Positions 1 through 6,937 of a stretch of 13,174 nucleotides of DNA are shown one piece after another. The stretch is taken from positions 1 through 13,174 of the forward strand of contig DASYMJ010000184.1 of the NCBI GenBank assembly GCA_036009105.1, given 5' to 3'. The position numbers and the translations under genes were made by a program. The notes under the pieces were generated by a model, which was not told the DNA's origin, made no database searches, and was given only the letters and a program-made list of their open reading frames with translations. The stretch's first letter is position 1. Each line of letters opens with the position of its first letter. The stretch comes from JAFAVZ01 sp036009105. Its GTDB lineage: Bacteria; Acidobacteriota; Thermoanaerobaculia; Gp7-AA8.

Positions 1-842
1 TCGCCGTCCCAGCCGCCCATCCAGAAGCTGATGTTCCACGGATACGACTCGTCCGCGCCGAGGGTGTTGGCGGTGATGGCGCCGTTCATGTCGATGTTCC
101 AGCCGGAGAGCTGCAGGGCGAGCTGCGCCGCGCGGCGATCGATGGGCCGGTTGCCGGGCGTCCCCTCGGAGAGGTTCCACCACTGCTCCACGATGTCCAG
201 CTGCTCGATGCGGGACTGGAGGGCGATGCGCTTCACCGCGTCCTTCTTCGGCGTCATGGCCAGCAGCGCTTCGAGATTGCGCCGCCGCTGCAGCCGGTTC
301 GCGATCAGCGCCACATTGGCAGGGCTCTCCAGGCCGGTCGCGTCGGCCACCTGCTGCGAGTTCGGCGTGAACGTCGTCGCCTGCCGGCGCCGCAGCATCA
401 CGGAGGTCGCCTCGTTCTCCGGCATGGAGGCATTGGCCGGATCGAGATTGTCGACGCGCTCCAGCAGGACGTCTTTCCCGTGGGTGAGGCGGACCCGGAA
501 GGGGTTGATGATGAAGTAGTCGTCGCGGACGAGCAGGCCGTTGTGCTCCAGGATCCGCGCGTCGACGAAGGCGATCTTCGTCCCCACCAGCTCCGGCGCG
601 TCTTCGCGGTTGCGCGTGGCGCGCGTGACCTGCACGCCGACCTTCGGGCCGGGCGTGCCGGGAGGACCGAACTCCCGCTCCCACACGCCCGGCTCGTCCG
701 GCTGGAGGTGGATCTTCGCGTCGAAATCGGGCTCGCCGGCCAGGGCGAAGGTGTAGCCGCTCACGCCGCGGAGCTCGTCCGTCGGATCGGGATCGGTCGC
801 CATCCGCATCTGAAACCAACCTTCGAAGTCGAGGATCAGCAT
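1..842 (-). CDS. Unrecognised protein, partner of the ferritin-like gene (partial, runs off left edge)
   Basis: The reading frame is open from the ATG at 842-840 down to base 1, about 280 codons without a stop, so the C-terminus lies outside the window. The start overlaps the stop of the upstream ferritin-like gene by one base (TGATG), which indicates one transcript and translational coupling. The N-terminus reads MLILDFEGWFQMRMATDPDP. It looks like a soluble, beta-rich cytoplasmic protein: I see no signal peptide and no membrane helix. The part nearest the window edge is rich in tryptophan (EQWWNL near residue 231, then SGWNID and FWMGGWDG). I do not recognise a named family and assign no function. 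The coupling suggests it works with, or on the same substrate as, the ferritin-like protein. The gene call is firm because of the long open frame, the overlap and the normal codon use. Confidence 0.85.
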   Translation of the reverse strand, partial: MLILDFEGWFQMRMATDPDPTDELRGVSGYTFALAGEPDFDAKIHLQPDEPGVWEREFGPPGTPGPKVGVQVTRATRNREDAPELVGTKIAFVDARILEHNGLLVRDDYFIINPFRVRLTHGKDVLLERVDNLDPANASMPENEATSVMLRRRQATTFTPNSQQVADATGLESPANVALIANRLQRRRNLEALLAMTPKKDAVKRIALQSRIEQLDIVEQWWNLSEGTPGNRPIDRRAAQLALQLSGWNIDMNGAITANTLGADESYPWNISFWMGGWDG

Positions 843-2299
843 CAAGCCCCCGTGAATCCGATATTGAGCCAGTGGGCGCGCCAGTCGGCGGCGAGGCGCT
901 GCATGTTCGAGCGCAGGTAGTCGAGGCGGCGCCAGATGCGGGAGTGCGCTTCGCCGCTCTCCCGCTGGTTGGGCAGGTCGAGCCACGGATCGCCGTCGCG
1001 CAGGAGCAGCTCGTAGCCGGCGACGATCGTATCGATGCGCTCCTGGAACAGGTCCCACGTGGCGCCGATCCTGGGGAAGAGCAGCACGTCGCCGTTCAGC
1101 TCGAAGCCGGGGCCGGCGGTCCACAGCCCCTTGCGGCGGCCGCCCTCGAAGGCCGGCATCTCGGTGAGCAGCTCGGCCAGGGGACGCACGAACATGGTCA
1201 TGAGCGGGAAGAAGGCGGCGTCCATCAGCCCGTTCACTTCCTCCTGCGTCTTCACGTTCTCGCTGTAGAGGAAAAGGAGCAGGAGGAGCATCAGCTCGTA
1301 GGACTGGTTGAACAGCTTCGCCACCTCGATGGTCGCGCCGTTGGTGAGCAGCGTGACCTCGTCGCGCGGGCCGACGTCGGGATGAAGGATGGTCATCGGA
1401 TTCGGCACCACCGGACGCGCGGCGATGTCGCCCAGGTCGTACTTTTCCATGTCCTCTCGGATGCCGGTGAAGAGGCAGAAGTGGGTCCAGCGGAGGTACG
1501 CCGCGTTGACCTTGATGCCTTCGCCCTGCTCCAGGATCATGGTGATGGCCTGCCGCGCCGTGCCCAGGTTGGTCACGGCGATGAGATCGACGTCATATTG
1601 ATTGAGGTCGTTCATGCCGCCGTGCTGCGGGCTCCGCGGGCCGCCGAAGATCTGCGGCAGCGCCTTGCCGACGAAGAGGTTGCGCTCCCCCATGGTGGCG
1701 GAGAGGCTCTCGAAGCCGGCGAGGATGCTCTCGTACAGGTCCTGCACGGAGTCCCAGCCGAAGCCGAGGACCGGGGCGCCTCCCAGGAGCGGCGCGTCCG
1801 GCTGCTCCTCCAGCATGGCGGTGAGCTGCGCGCGGGAGCCGACGCGCTTGTCCTTCGTGCCGCACCACTTGCGCGCCTTCTTCTGATCGATGTGCTCGTC
1901 CGGTCCGAGCTTGCGCGTGAGCTCGTCCGGCGCCTCGAAACGCTGGAAGCGGAGGATGGTGTCGAGATCGCCCCGGGTGAGGGCGAGCTTGATGTTCGCC
2001 TGGCCGTAGTAGTCGGCGCGCTGCGGCATGTTGGGGCGGGTGAAGGACGGCGTGCCGCCGACGGAGGAGAGGAGGTTCAAGGCGAGGCCGAGGTGCTCCA
2101 TCTCCTGGCGGGCGATGAGCGCGATGGAGGAGGACCAGCGGCGCACCCGCTCGAGCTGCACCGCGTCGAGGCCTTCCCAGGTGTAGCGCTTGAGCGAGTA
2201 GACGGCGAAGAGGTATTGCGCCATCAGCCCGTGCTCGAGCTCCGCCGCGACGCGCAGGGCGTCGAGCGGCTCGGCACGCGTGGTGATCTCCGGTTTCAT
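842..2299 (-). CDS. Ferritin-like domain protein (VioB/RebD-type N-terminal domain)
   Basis: A 485-aa soluble protein. Residues about 12-230 resemble the ferritin-like domain found in iminophenyl-pyruvate dimer synthases such as VioB and RebD/StaD. A first helix carries E22 in AAELEHGLMAQYLFAVYSL, and a second carries the E-M-E-H motif (E66, H69) in IARQEMEHLGLALNLL, followed by SVGGTP. These are the expected helix positions for metal ligands. The C-terminal half (from about residue 290) is helical and has a very leucine-rich stretch near residue 340 (LMLLLLLFLY), which I read as a buried helix, not a membrane anchor. VioB is about 1000 aa, so this is a stand-alone relative, and the pigment pathway should not be inferred. 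The start is supported by GGGAGG (plus-strand 2309-2314) nine bases upstream. It is first in a two-gene unit with the partner at 842-1. Family assignment is from memory of motifs; the substrate is unknown. Confidence 0.8.
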   Translation of the reverse strand: MKPEITTRAEPLDALRVAAELEHGLMAQYLFAVYSLKRYTWEGLDAVQLERVRRWSSSIALIARQEMEHLGLALNLLSSVGGTPSFTRPNMPQRADYYGQANIKLALTRGDLDTILRFQRFEAPDELTRKLGPDEHIDQKKARKWCGTKDKRVGSRAQLTAMLEEQPDAPLLGGAPVLGFGWDSVQDLYESILAGFESLSATMGERNLFVGKALPQIFGGPRSPQHGGMNDLNQYDVDLIAVTNLGTARQAITMILEQGEGIKVNAAYLRWTHFCLFTGIREDMEKYDLGDIAARPVVPNPMTILHPDVGPRDEVTLLTNGATIEVAKLFNQSYELMLLLLLFLYSENVKTQEEVNGLMDAAFFPLMTMFVRPLAELLTEMPAFEGGRRKGLWTAGPGFELNGDVLLFPRIGATWDLFQERIDTIVAGYELLLRDGDPWLDLPNQRESGEAHSRIWRRLDYLRSNMQRLAADWRAHWLNIGFTGA

Positions 2300-2406
2300 G
2301 CGAGGCCGCCTCCCGCTAGGAGGTGCCGCAAGCGGGTGAATCCCTACCTCAGGAATTCCAGCGCGTCGTGAAGCGGCGGTTCGCGGGCGCGTCGTACCAT
2401 GCCGCG
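2300..2406. promoter_or_regulatory. Divergent intergenic region
   Basis: This 107-bp gap separates the ferritin-like gene (minus) from the histidine kinase operon (plus) and must hold at least one promoter for each unless they read through from outside. It contains the Shine-Dalgarno site of the minus gene and a GGAATTCC palindrome at 2352-2359. I do not see a convincing -35/-10 or -24/-12 element in either direction. Confidence 0.4.
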
Positions 2407-4077
2407 ATGCGCATCCTCTACGCGCTCCTCGCCGCCGTGGCGGTGACGGCCCTCCTCGCCTTCGGCGCGATGGACGCGGTGGAGCTGCCGGTGCGCGACG
2501 TGGCCATGCGCGCGCTGCCGGGGCGGGCCGCCTCGGCGACGGTCGTGGTGGCGATCGATGAGCAGTCGCTGCGCGAGGTCGGGCCGTGGCCGTGGCCGCG
2601 CGCGCGGCTGGCGCAGGTCATCGCCACGGCGGCGGACGGGGAAGCGCGCGGCGTGCTGGTGGACGTGCTGCTGGCCGAGCCGCGGGAAGGGGACGAGGCG
2701 CTGGCCGCGGCGATGAGGCGCGTGCCGACCGTCGCCGTGGCGGTGCTCGACGAGCATGGCGAGTGGCTCGCGCCGCCGTTCGCCGCGCGCGCCGCGCACG
2801 GGAACTTCGAGCTCGATCACGACGGCATCATGCGGCGGGTGGCATCCACGAAGCAGAGCCGCGACCGCGCGCTCACCGCGCTGTCGCTGGAGGCCGCCTC
2901 GCTCGTGACCGGGCGGCCCATCCCCGTGGCGCAATCGATCGCGCCGGCGTTCCGCACGCGGCCGCGCGATGTGCCGCGCATCTCCGCTTCGCGCCTCACC
3001 CGCAACGCACCGATCCGCGGGAAGCTGGTGTTCATCGGCCCGACCGCCTTCGGCACCGGCGACCGCGTCCTCACCCCGGTCTCGGGCGGCGTGCAGGATC
3101 CCGGCGTCACGGTGCATGCCGCGGCGACCGAGTCGCTGATCCGCGGCGAGACGATCCGCGCGCTGCCGCCCATCGTCGCCGGCCTGCTGGCGGCGGGGGC
3201 GGTGGCCGCCATTCTGATGACGCAAAGGCCGCGGCTGATGGCGGCGGCCGGCGGGATCGTCATCGTGGGAGGCGGACTGGCGCTGCTCGGCGCGGGCACC
3301 GCCATCCCGTTCGTGATCCTCCTGCTCACCGTGGCCATCACCATCAGCGCCGTCGAGGCGGGAAGGATGACCCGAGCCTTGCGCGAGAGCCGCGCGCGGC
3401 GGGAGCAGGATGCCGAGTCGAAGCGCCTCCTCGCCCACGAGCTGAAAACGCCGCTGGCCTCCATGCGCGGCCTCTCCCAGCTGCTGGCCGGCTTCGAGCT
3501 GACCGACGCCGAACGGCGCCGCGTGGCCGGCCTGCTGGAGTCGGAGGCGGGGAAACTGCAATCGCTGGTCTCCGTGCTGCTCGACCTGGAACGGCTGTCG
3601 CTGCGCAACTTCGGCCAGTCCTCGTCCGTCATCGATCTGGGAGAACTGGCCGGCGCGCGCCTGGAGCTGCTGCGCGCCGGCGCCGACCGCGACCTGATGT
3701 TGCAAGCCGAACGGGGAGTCTTCGTCCGCGCCGACGCCGCGCTGCTGGAGCGCGTGATGGACAACCTGGTCGGCAACGCGCTGAAGTACACCGCCTCCCC
3801 CATCACCGTCTCGGTTCATCGACGGGCGTCCGAGGCGGTGCTGGAGGTGGCGGATGGGGGGCCGGGGATCGCGGCCGAAGAGCGGGCGCGCATCTTCGAC
3901 CGCTTCTTCCGCGGCACCACCGCCGGCGGCACGCAAGGCCTGGGACTGGGCCTCTCCCTGGTGGCGGAAGTCGCGCGCTGGCATGGTGGCGCGGTCACCC
4001 TCGACGAAGCAGAGGGCGGCGGCTCGCGCTTTCGCGTGGCGCTGCCGCTGGCGGCGGCGCGGGCGGAGGCGATGTAG
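2407..4077 (+). CDS. CHASE2-domain membrane sensor histidine kinase
   Basis: A 556-aa sensor kinase. Residues 4-22 form a signal-anchor helix. Residues about 25-245 are an extracytoplasmic CHASE2 domain with the typical VVVAIDEQSL and GPWPWPRARL signatures. Two or three membrane helices follow (about 256-273, 277-302, 303-320). The cytoplasmic part has a HisKA helix with the phospho-accepting H344 (LLAHELKTPLASM) and an HATPase domain with N453/N457 (NLVGNALKY), D483 in DGGPGI, an F-box (IFDRFF) and GLGLGLSL. All catalytic boxes are present. The frame opens further upstream to an ATG at 2323. I chose 2407 because MRILYALL begins the membrane helix directly, although no strong ribosome site precedes it; GTG 2368 is another option. 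The stop is followed without a gap by the response regulator, its evident partner. The ligand of CHASE2 domains is generally unknown. Confidence 0.9.
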   Translation: MRILYALLAAVAVTALLAFGAMDAVELPVRDVAMRALPGRAASATVVVAIDEQSLREVGPWPWPRARLAQVIATAADGEARGVLVDVLLAEPREGDEALAAAMRRVPTVAVAVLDEHGEWLAPPFAARAAHGNFELDHDGIMRRVASTKQSRDRALTALSLEAASLVTGRPIPVAQSIAPAFRTRPRDVPRISASRLTRNAPIRGKLVFIGPTAFGTGDRVLTPVSGGVQDPGVTVHAAATESLIRGETIRALPPIVAGLLAAGAVAAILMTQRPRLMAAAGGIVIVGGGLALLGAGTAIPFVILLLTVAITISAVEAGRMTRALRESRARREQDAESKRLLAHELKTPLASMRGLSQLLAGFELTDAERRRVAGLLESEAGKLQSLVSVLLDLERLSLRNFGQSSSVIDLGELAGARLELLRAGADRDLMLQAERGVFVRADAALLERVMDNLVGNALKYTASPITVSVHRRASEAVLEVADGGPGIAAEERARIFDRFFRGTTAGGTQGLGLGLSLVAEVARWHGGAVTLDEAEGGGSRFRVALPLAAARAEAM

Positions 4078-5433
4078 ATGGCGCGCGTGCTGGTGGTAGA
4101 CGACGATGCCGGCATCCGGGAGAGCGCGGCGCTGGCGCTGGAGAAAGTCGGCCATCGCATCCTGCAGGCCTCCGACGCCGGCTCCGCGCTGCAGACGCTG
4201 CGCGCGCAACGGGTGGACGTGGTGGTCAGCGACATCTACATGCCGGGGCAGGACGGCCTGGCCCTGCTGCAGGCCATCTCCGAGCAGCGCGATCCGCCGC
4301 GCGTGATCCTGATGACGGCCCGCGGCAGCATCGAGACCACCGCGCTCGCGCAGCGCTTCGGCGCCTTCGACTACATCGCCAAGCCGTTCGAGCTCTCCGA
4401 GCTGATCGCGCGCGTGGCGGAGGCGGTGCGCAAGCGGGAGCCGGAGACGGCGGAGATCGAGCCCGGCCCCTCCTCGCGCATGATCGGCGCGCATCCGGCG
4501 ATGGTGGCGATGTACAAGGCCATCGCCCGCGTCGCGCCGCTCGCTGTCCCGGTGCTCATCCTCGGCGAGAGCGGGAGCGGCAAGGAGCTCGTCGCCCAAT
4601 CGATCCACGACCTGGGCGGGAGATCGGACGGCCCGTTCCTGGCCATCAACTGCGGCGCCATCCCCGACACGCTGCTCGAGGCGGAGCTGTTCGGCGCCAC
4701 GCGCGGCGCCTTCACCGACGCGCGCGCCGACCGCCGCGGCGCGCTCTCCCGCGCGGACGGCGGCTCGCTCTTCCTCGACGAGATCGGCGACATCTCCCCG
4801 GCCTTCCAGGTCAAGCTCCTCCGCTTCCTGCAGGACGGCCTGGTCACCCCCCTCGGCGCGGAGAAGAGCCACCGGGTGACGGTGCGCATCCTCGCCGCGA
4901 CGCATCGCGACCTCAAGCGCCTCGTGTCCGAGGGGCGGTTCCGGGAGGATTTGTATTACCGGCTGGCCGGGTACGAGATCGGCGTGCCGCCGTTGCGCGA
5001 GCGGCGGTCGGACCTTCCGCTGCTGGTCGATCACTTCCGGCGGCGGATCGCGACGGAGCTGCATCGCGAGTCGGTGCCGGGGCCGTCGCGCGCGCTGCTC
5101 GAGGTGCTGGAGGGGCATGCCTGGCCGGGCAACGTGCGGGAGCTGGAGCTGGTGCTGCGGCGGATCGTGATCGATTCCGGCGGGCTGGTCGATGCCGCGG
5201 CGGCGGAGCGCGCATTGCAATCGATCGCGCCGCGCGCCGCGGTGTTGCAAGCGGTCCAGGCGGAGGAGCCGGAGCCCGACGAGCTGGTGCCGCTGGACGA
5301 GGCCGAAAAGCGGCACATCATGGCGGTGTTGCAGGCCACGGCCGGGAATCAGACGCAGGCGGCATTCATTCTCGGCATTGAAAGAAAGACTCTGGCCCGG
5401 AAGATCAAGCGGCTCGGCATCGACAAATCGTGA
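4078..5433 (+). CDS. NtrC-family sigma-54-dependent response regulator
   Basis: A 451-aa transcription activator. Residues 1-115 are a receiver domain with the acidic pocket D8-D10, phospho-acceptor D52 (VVSDIYMPG), T80 and K102. Residues about 135-370 are a sigma-54-interacting AAA+ domain with Walker A GESGSGKE (K169), Walker B LFLDEI (D234, E235) and the family signature AWPGNVRELE. A Fis-type helix-turn-helix ends the protein (AEKRHIMAVL through TLARKIKRLGID). The sigma-54 contact loop is GAFTDA (about 210-215), not the usual GAFTGA. The ATG follows the kinase stop directly, so the two form a co-translated two-component pair. The stop overlaps a possible GTG of the FecR gene. By family, phosphorylation drives assembly into an ATP-hydrolysing ring that opens sigma-54 promoters. 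A candidate target promoter lies at 6308-6322. Confidence 0.93.
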   Translation: MARVLVVDDDAGIRESAALALEKVGHRILQASDAGSALQTLRAQRVDVVVSDIYMPGQDGLALLQAISEQRDPPRVILMTARGSIETTALAQRFGAFDYIAKPFELSELIARVAEAVRKREPETAEIEPGPSSRMIGAHPAMVAMYKAIARVAPLAVPVLILGESGSGKELVAQSIHDLGGRSDGPFLAINCGAIPDTLLEAELFGATRGAFTDARADRRGALSRADGGSLFLDEIGDISPAFQVKLLRFLQDGLVTPLGAEKSHRVTVRILAATHRDLKRLVSEGRFREDLYYRLAGYEIGVPPLRERRSDLPLLVDHFRRRIATELHRESVPGPSRALLEVLEGHAWPGNVRELELVLRRIVIDSGGLVDAAAAERALQSIAPRAAVLQAVQAEEPEPDELVPLDEAEKRHIMAVLQATAGNQTQAAFILGIERKTLARKIKRLGIDKS

Positions 5434-5435
5434 GG
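5432..5435 (+). promoter_or_regulatory. Ribosome binding site deciding the FecR-like start
   Basis: GAGG overlaps the stop codon of the response regulator and stands six bases before ATG 5442. It favours 5442 over the in-frame GTG codons at 5430 and 5439, neither of which has its own site, and implies translational coupling to the regulator. Confidence 0.6.
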
Positions 5436-5441
5436 CCCGTG

Positions 5442-6230
5442 ATGAAGACCCTGGTTGCAGCAGTGCTCGGTTTTTCTGCTTTTGCGGCGGCGGCGCAGAC
5501 GCCCATCGACTATCGCTTCGACGAGGTGCGGCGCACGGTGACGCTGACCAGCGGCACCCAGGAGCTGAAGGTGACGCGCGGCCACCGCGCGCAGGGCGGC
5601 GACAAGGTGCAGACCGGGTGGTTCTCCTACGCCCTGATCGCCTCCGACCGCTACCGGGCGAAGTTCGAGCTCTTCGGCTCGACCGACGTGCGCCTCGCGG
5701 AAGGGACGCCCGGCGTGATCCTCTCGGTGGAGCGGGGAAGGCTGCACGCGATCTTCGACAAGATCACCGGCACCGAGCCGCGCATCGTGAAGACGCCCGG
5801 CGCGCTGCTCGCGGTGCGGGGGACGCAGTACGACGTCGACGTGGACAGCAGCGGGCAGACCACGCTGCGGGTGTTCGAGGGGATCGTGGAGCTGCGCTCG
5901 GAGCTGCGGCCGGAGCCGATCTTCGTCCGGGCCGGCGAGGCGGCGAATTACGGCCGGCGCGAGGCGCCGACGTCGCGGCCGATGACCCAGCACGAGCGCG
6001 AGCAGGGCGCCACGCGCGGCCCGGGCGGCGAGCGGGGGCCGGGCGGCGACCGCGGCCTGGGCAATGATCACAACCAGCCGCAGGGCGGCAGTCACGACGG
6101 CGATCACCGCGGCGGGCCGGGCGGCAACGACCCGCACGGCGGCCAGCAGGGCGGCAATCCTCCGCCGCGTCCGGACGGGGCGGGCGGGCCGGGGGGCGGG
6201 GGGAAACCGCCCAAGCCGCCGGGCGCGTAG
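5442..6230 (+). CDS. Secreted FecR-domain protein with Gly/Pro-rich tail
   Basis: A 262-aa exported protein. Residues 1-18 are a signal peptide (MKTLVAAVLGFSAFAAAA, likely cleaved before Q19). Residues about 35-155 form a FecR-type beta domain, with GDKVQTGWFSYALI early on and the signature VKTPGALLAVRGTQYDVDV followed by LRVFEGIVEL. From about residue 180 to the end the sequence is low-complexity, rich in Gly, Pro, Asp, His, Asn and Gln, with GPGGERGPGGDRG-like repeats, and probably disordered. The protein has no anti-sigma N-terminal domain and no membrane helix after the signal peptide, so it is not a classical FecR signal transducer; it resembles the free periplasmic FecR-domain proteins. 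Third gene of the operon, it may interact with the extracytoplasmic CHASE2 domain of the kinase, but that is inference from position. Confidence 0.85.
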   Translation: MKTLVAAVLGFSAFAAAAQTPIDYRFDEVRRTVTLTSGTQELKVTRGHRAQGGDKVQTGWFSYALIASDRYRAKFELFGSTDVRLAEGTPGVILSVERGRLHAIFDKITGTEPRIVKTPGALLAVRGTQYDVDVDSSGQTTLRVFEGIVELRSELRPEPIFVRAGEAANYGRREAPTSRPMTQHEREQGATRGPGGERGPGGDRGLGNDHNQPQGGSHDGDHRGGPGGNDPHGGQQGGNPPPRPDGAGGPGGGGKPPKPPGA

Positions 6231-6247
6231 TCCCAACAACGCGCAAT

Positions 6248-6280
6248 TGACCCCGCCGCGGCGGGTCATTTCGACCCGCC
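6248..6280 (+). terminator. GC-rich inverted repeats after the operon (terminator-like)
   Basis: GGCGGGTC (6260-6267) and GACCCGCC (6273-6280) form a perfect 8-bp stem with a five-base loop. The same middle arm can instead pair backward with TGACCCCGCCG (6248-6258), with one bulged C. No T-run follows, so termination is only plausible. The hairpin lies 29 bases after the FecR-like stop. Confidence 0.4.
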
Positions 6281-6307
6281 AGCCCGCCCTCCTACCCTTG
6301 CGGGGCA

Positions 6308-6322
6308 TGGCACCGCGCTTGT
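6308..6322 (+). promoter_or_regulatory. Candidate sigma-54 (-24/-12) promoter
   Basis: TGGCACCGCGCTTGT matches the sigma-54 consensus TGGCACG-N4-TTGC at all but two positions (G7 to C, and the final C to T), with the correct spacing between the -24 GG and the -12 element. The expected start is near 6333, which leaves about 20 bases of leader containing the AAAGGAG ribosome site of the gene at 6354. The adjacent operon encodes a sigma-54 activator, which makes the match more credible. Confidence 0.5.
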
Positions 6323-6323
6323 G

Positions 6324-6355
6324 ATGTGTGAGACCCCGAAAGGAGCCTCACACAT
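6324..6355. promoter_or_regulatory. Perfect 9-bp palindrome overlapping transcription and translation starts
   Basis: ATGTGTGAG (6324-6332) and CTCACACAT (6347-6355) are exact reverse complements separated by 14 bases. The loop holds the AAAGGAG ribosome site (6339-6345), and the right arm ends inside the ATG start at 6354. It could be a DNA operator just downstream of the predicted promoter. If transcription begins further upstream, it could be an RNA hairpin presenting the ribosome site in its loop. Confidence 0.45.
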
Positions 6356-6878
6356 GAAGCAGAAGATCCTCATTGCAGTCCTCACATTGACCATGGCCGC
6401 GGGCGCCGCCGCCGCACACAACGGCGGGGCGGAGGGCGGTCGCGGTGGCGAGGGGTTGCGCGACGGCGGCGACCTGCTGGTCAGCACGAGCGGCACGGTC
6501 TACGTCGTGCGCGCGTCGGCCAGCACGGCGAACACGTACGAGCTGGTCGGCATCAGCTCCACCGGCAGCACGCTCTTCACGGTCAACCTGGGCAGTTCGG
6601 CAACGCACTTCGAGCTCTCCGGCTCGAACCTGCTCTCGGTCTCGGGCACGACCGACAGCGCGGGCGCGGTCAGCTCCACCATCACGGCTCGCTCCGGCTC
6701 CACCGGCGCCGTGGTCTGGACCAGGACGCTCGCCGGCCGCATCTCTTCGCTCACCCCGTTCAACGGAGGGACCTATGCCGTCGTAACCGTTCCGGCCACG
6801 ACCAGCGGCGGCACTGCCACCCGCTCGCTCGTGGCCATCGGCAACGATGGCACGGTGCTCTGGACGGTCGCTCTGTAA
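6354..6878 (+). CDS. Small secreted protein with PQQ-like beta-propeller repeats
   Basis: A 174-aa protein. Residues 1-21 are a signal peptide (MKQKILIAVLTLTMAAGAAAA), followed by a short Gly-rich segment (HNGGAEGGRGGEGLRDGG). The rest is beta-rich, with three PQQ/WD-like blades visible as LVGISSTGSTLFTVNL, ITARSGSTGAVVWTRTL and LVAIGNDGTVLWTVAL. Full propellers have six to eight blades, so this one would be a partial propeller or assemble from several copies. ATG 6354 is chosen because AAAGGAG lies eight bases upstream and the signal peptide begins there; an in-frame ATG at 6324 would add ten residues that do not fit a signal peptide. It is probably controlled by the candidate sigma-54 promoter at 6308. 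The function is unknown, and no catalytic or cofactor residues can be named. Confidence 0.8.
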   Translation: MKQKILIAVLTLTMAAGAAAAHNGGAEGGRGGEGLRDGGDLLVSTSGTVYVVRASASTANTYELVGISSTGSTLFTVNLGSSATHFELSGSNLLSVSGTTDSAGAVSSTITARSGSTGAVVWTRTLAGRISSLTPFNGGTYAVVTVPATTSGGTATRSLVAIGNDGTVLWTVAL

Positions 6879-6890
6879 TTGACTCCGGCG

Positions 6891-6926
6891 GGCAAGCGAG
6901 CCGGTCCGCCCCGGCTCGCTCCTGCC
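6891..6926 (+). terminator. Strong intergenic hairpin
   Basis: AGCGAGCCGG (6895-6904) pairs perfectly with CCGGCTCGCT (6911-6920) around a six-base loop. GGCA (6891-6894) extends the stem by pairing with TGCC (6923-6926) across a two-base bulge. It starts 13 bases after the stop of the PQQ-repeat gene. Only a weak T-rich stretch follows (ATTCCGAATTT), so it may be a partial terminator that lowers expression of the next gene. Confidence 0.5.
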
Positions 6927-6937
6927 ATTCCGAATTT

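Noticed and set aside
842..2299. A violacein or indolocarbazole pigment gene cluster
   Set aside because: Only the ferritin-like domain is shared. No amino-acid oxidase, VioE, or flavin monooxygenase gene is present in the window.
872..2371. Long plus-strand open frame of 499 codons opposite the ferritin-like gene
   Set aside because: It is a GC-driven antisense frame: the translation is Arg/Ala/Val-rich with no domain, while the opposite strand carries a recognisable protein with a good ribosome site.
2344..5316. 990-codon minus-strand open frame opposite the kinase and regulator
   Set aside because: The composition is Arg/His/Gln/Ala-rich without motifs, and it lies opposite two genes with complete catalytic motifs.
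5452..5468. TGGTTGCAGCAGTGC as a second -24/-12 promoter
   Set aside because: The GG and GC spacing fits, but the rest of the consensus does not, and it lies inside the signal-peptide codons of the FecR-like gene.
6324..6355. A true CRP-binding site
   Set aside because: The half-sites match, but the gap is 16 bases instead of 6, so a standard CRP dimer would not fit.
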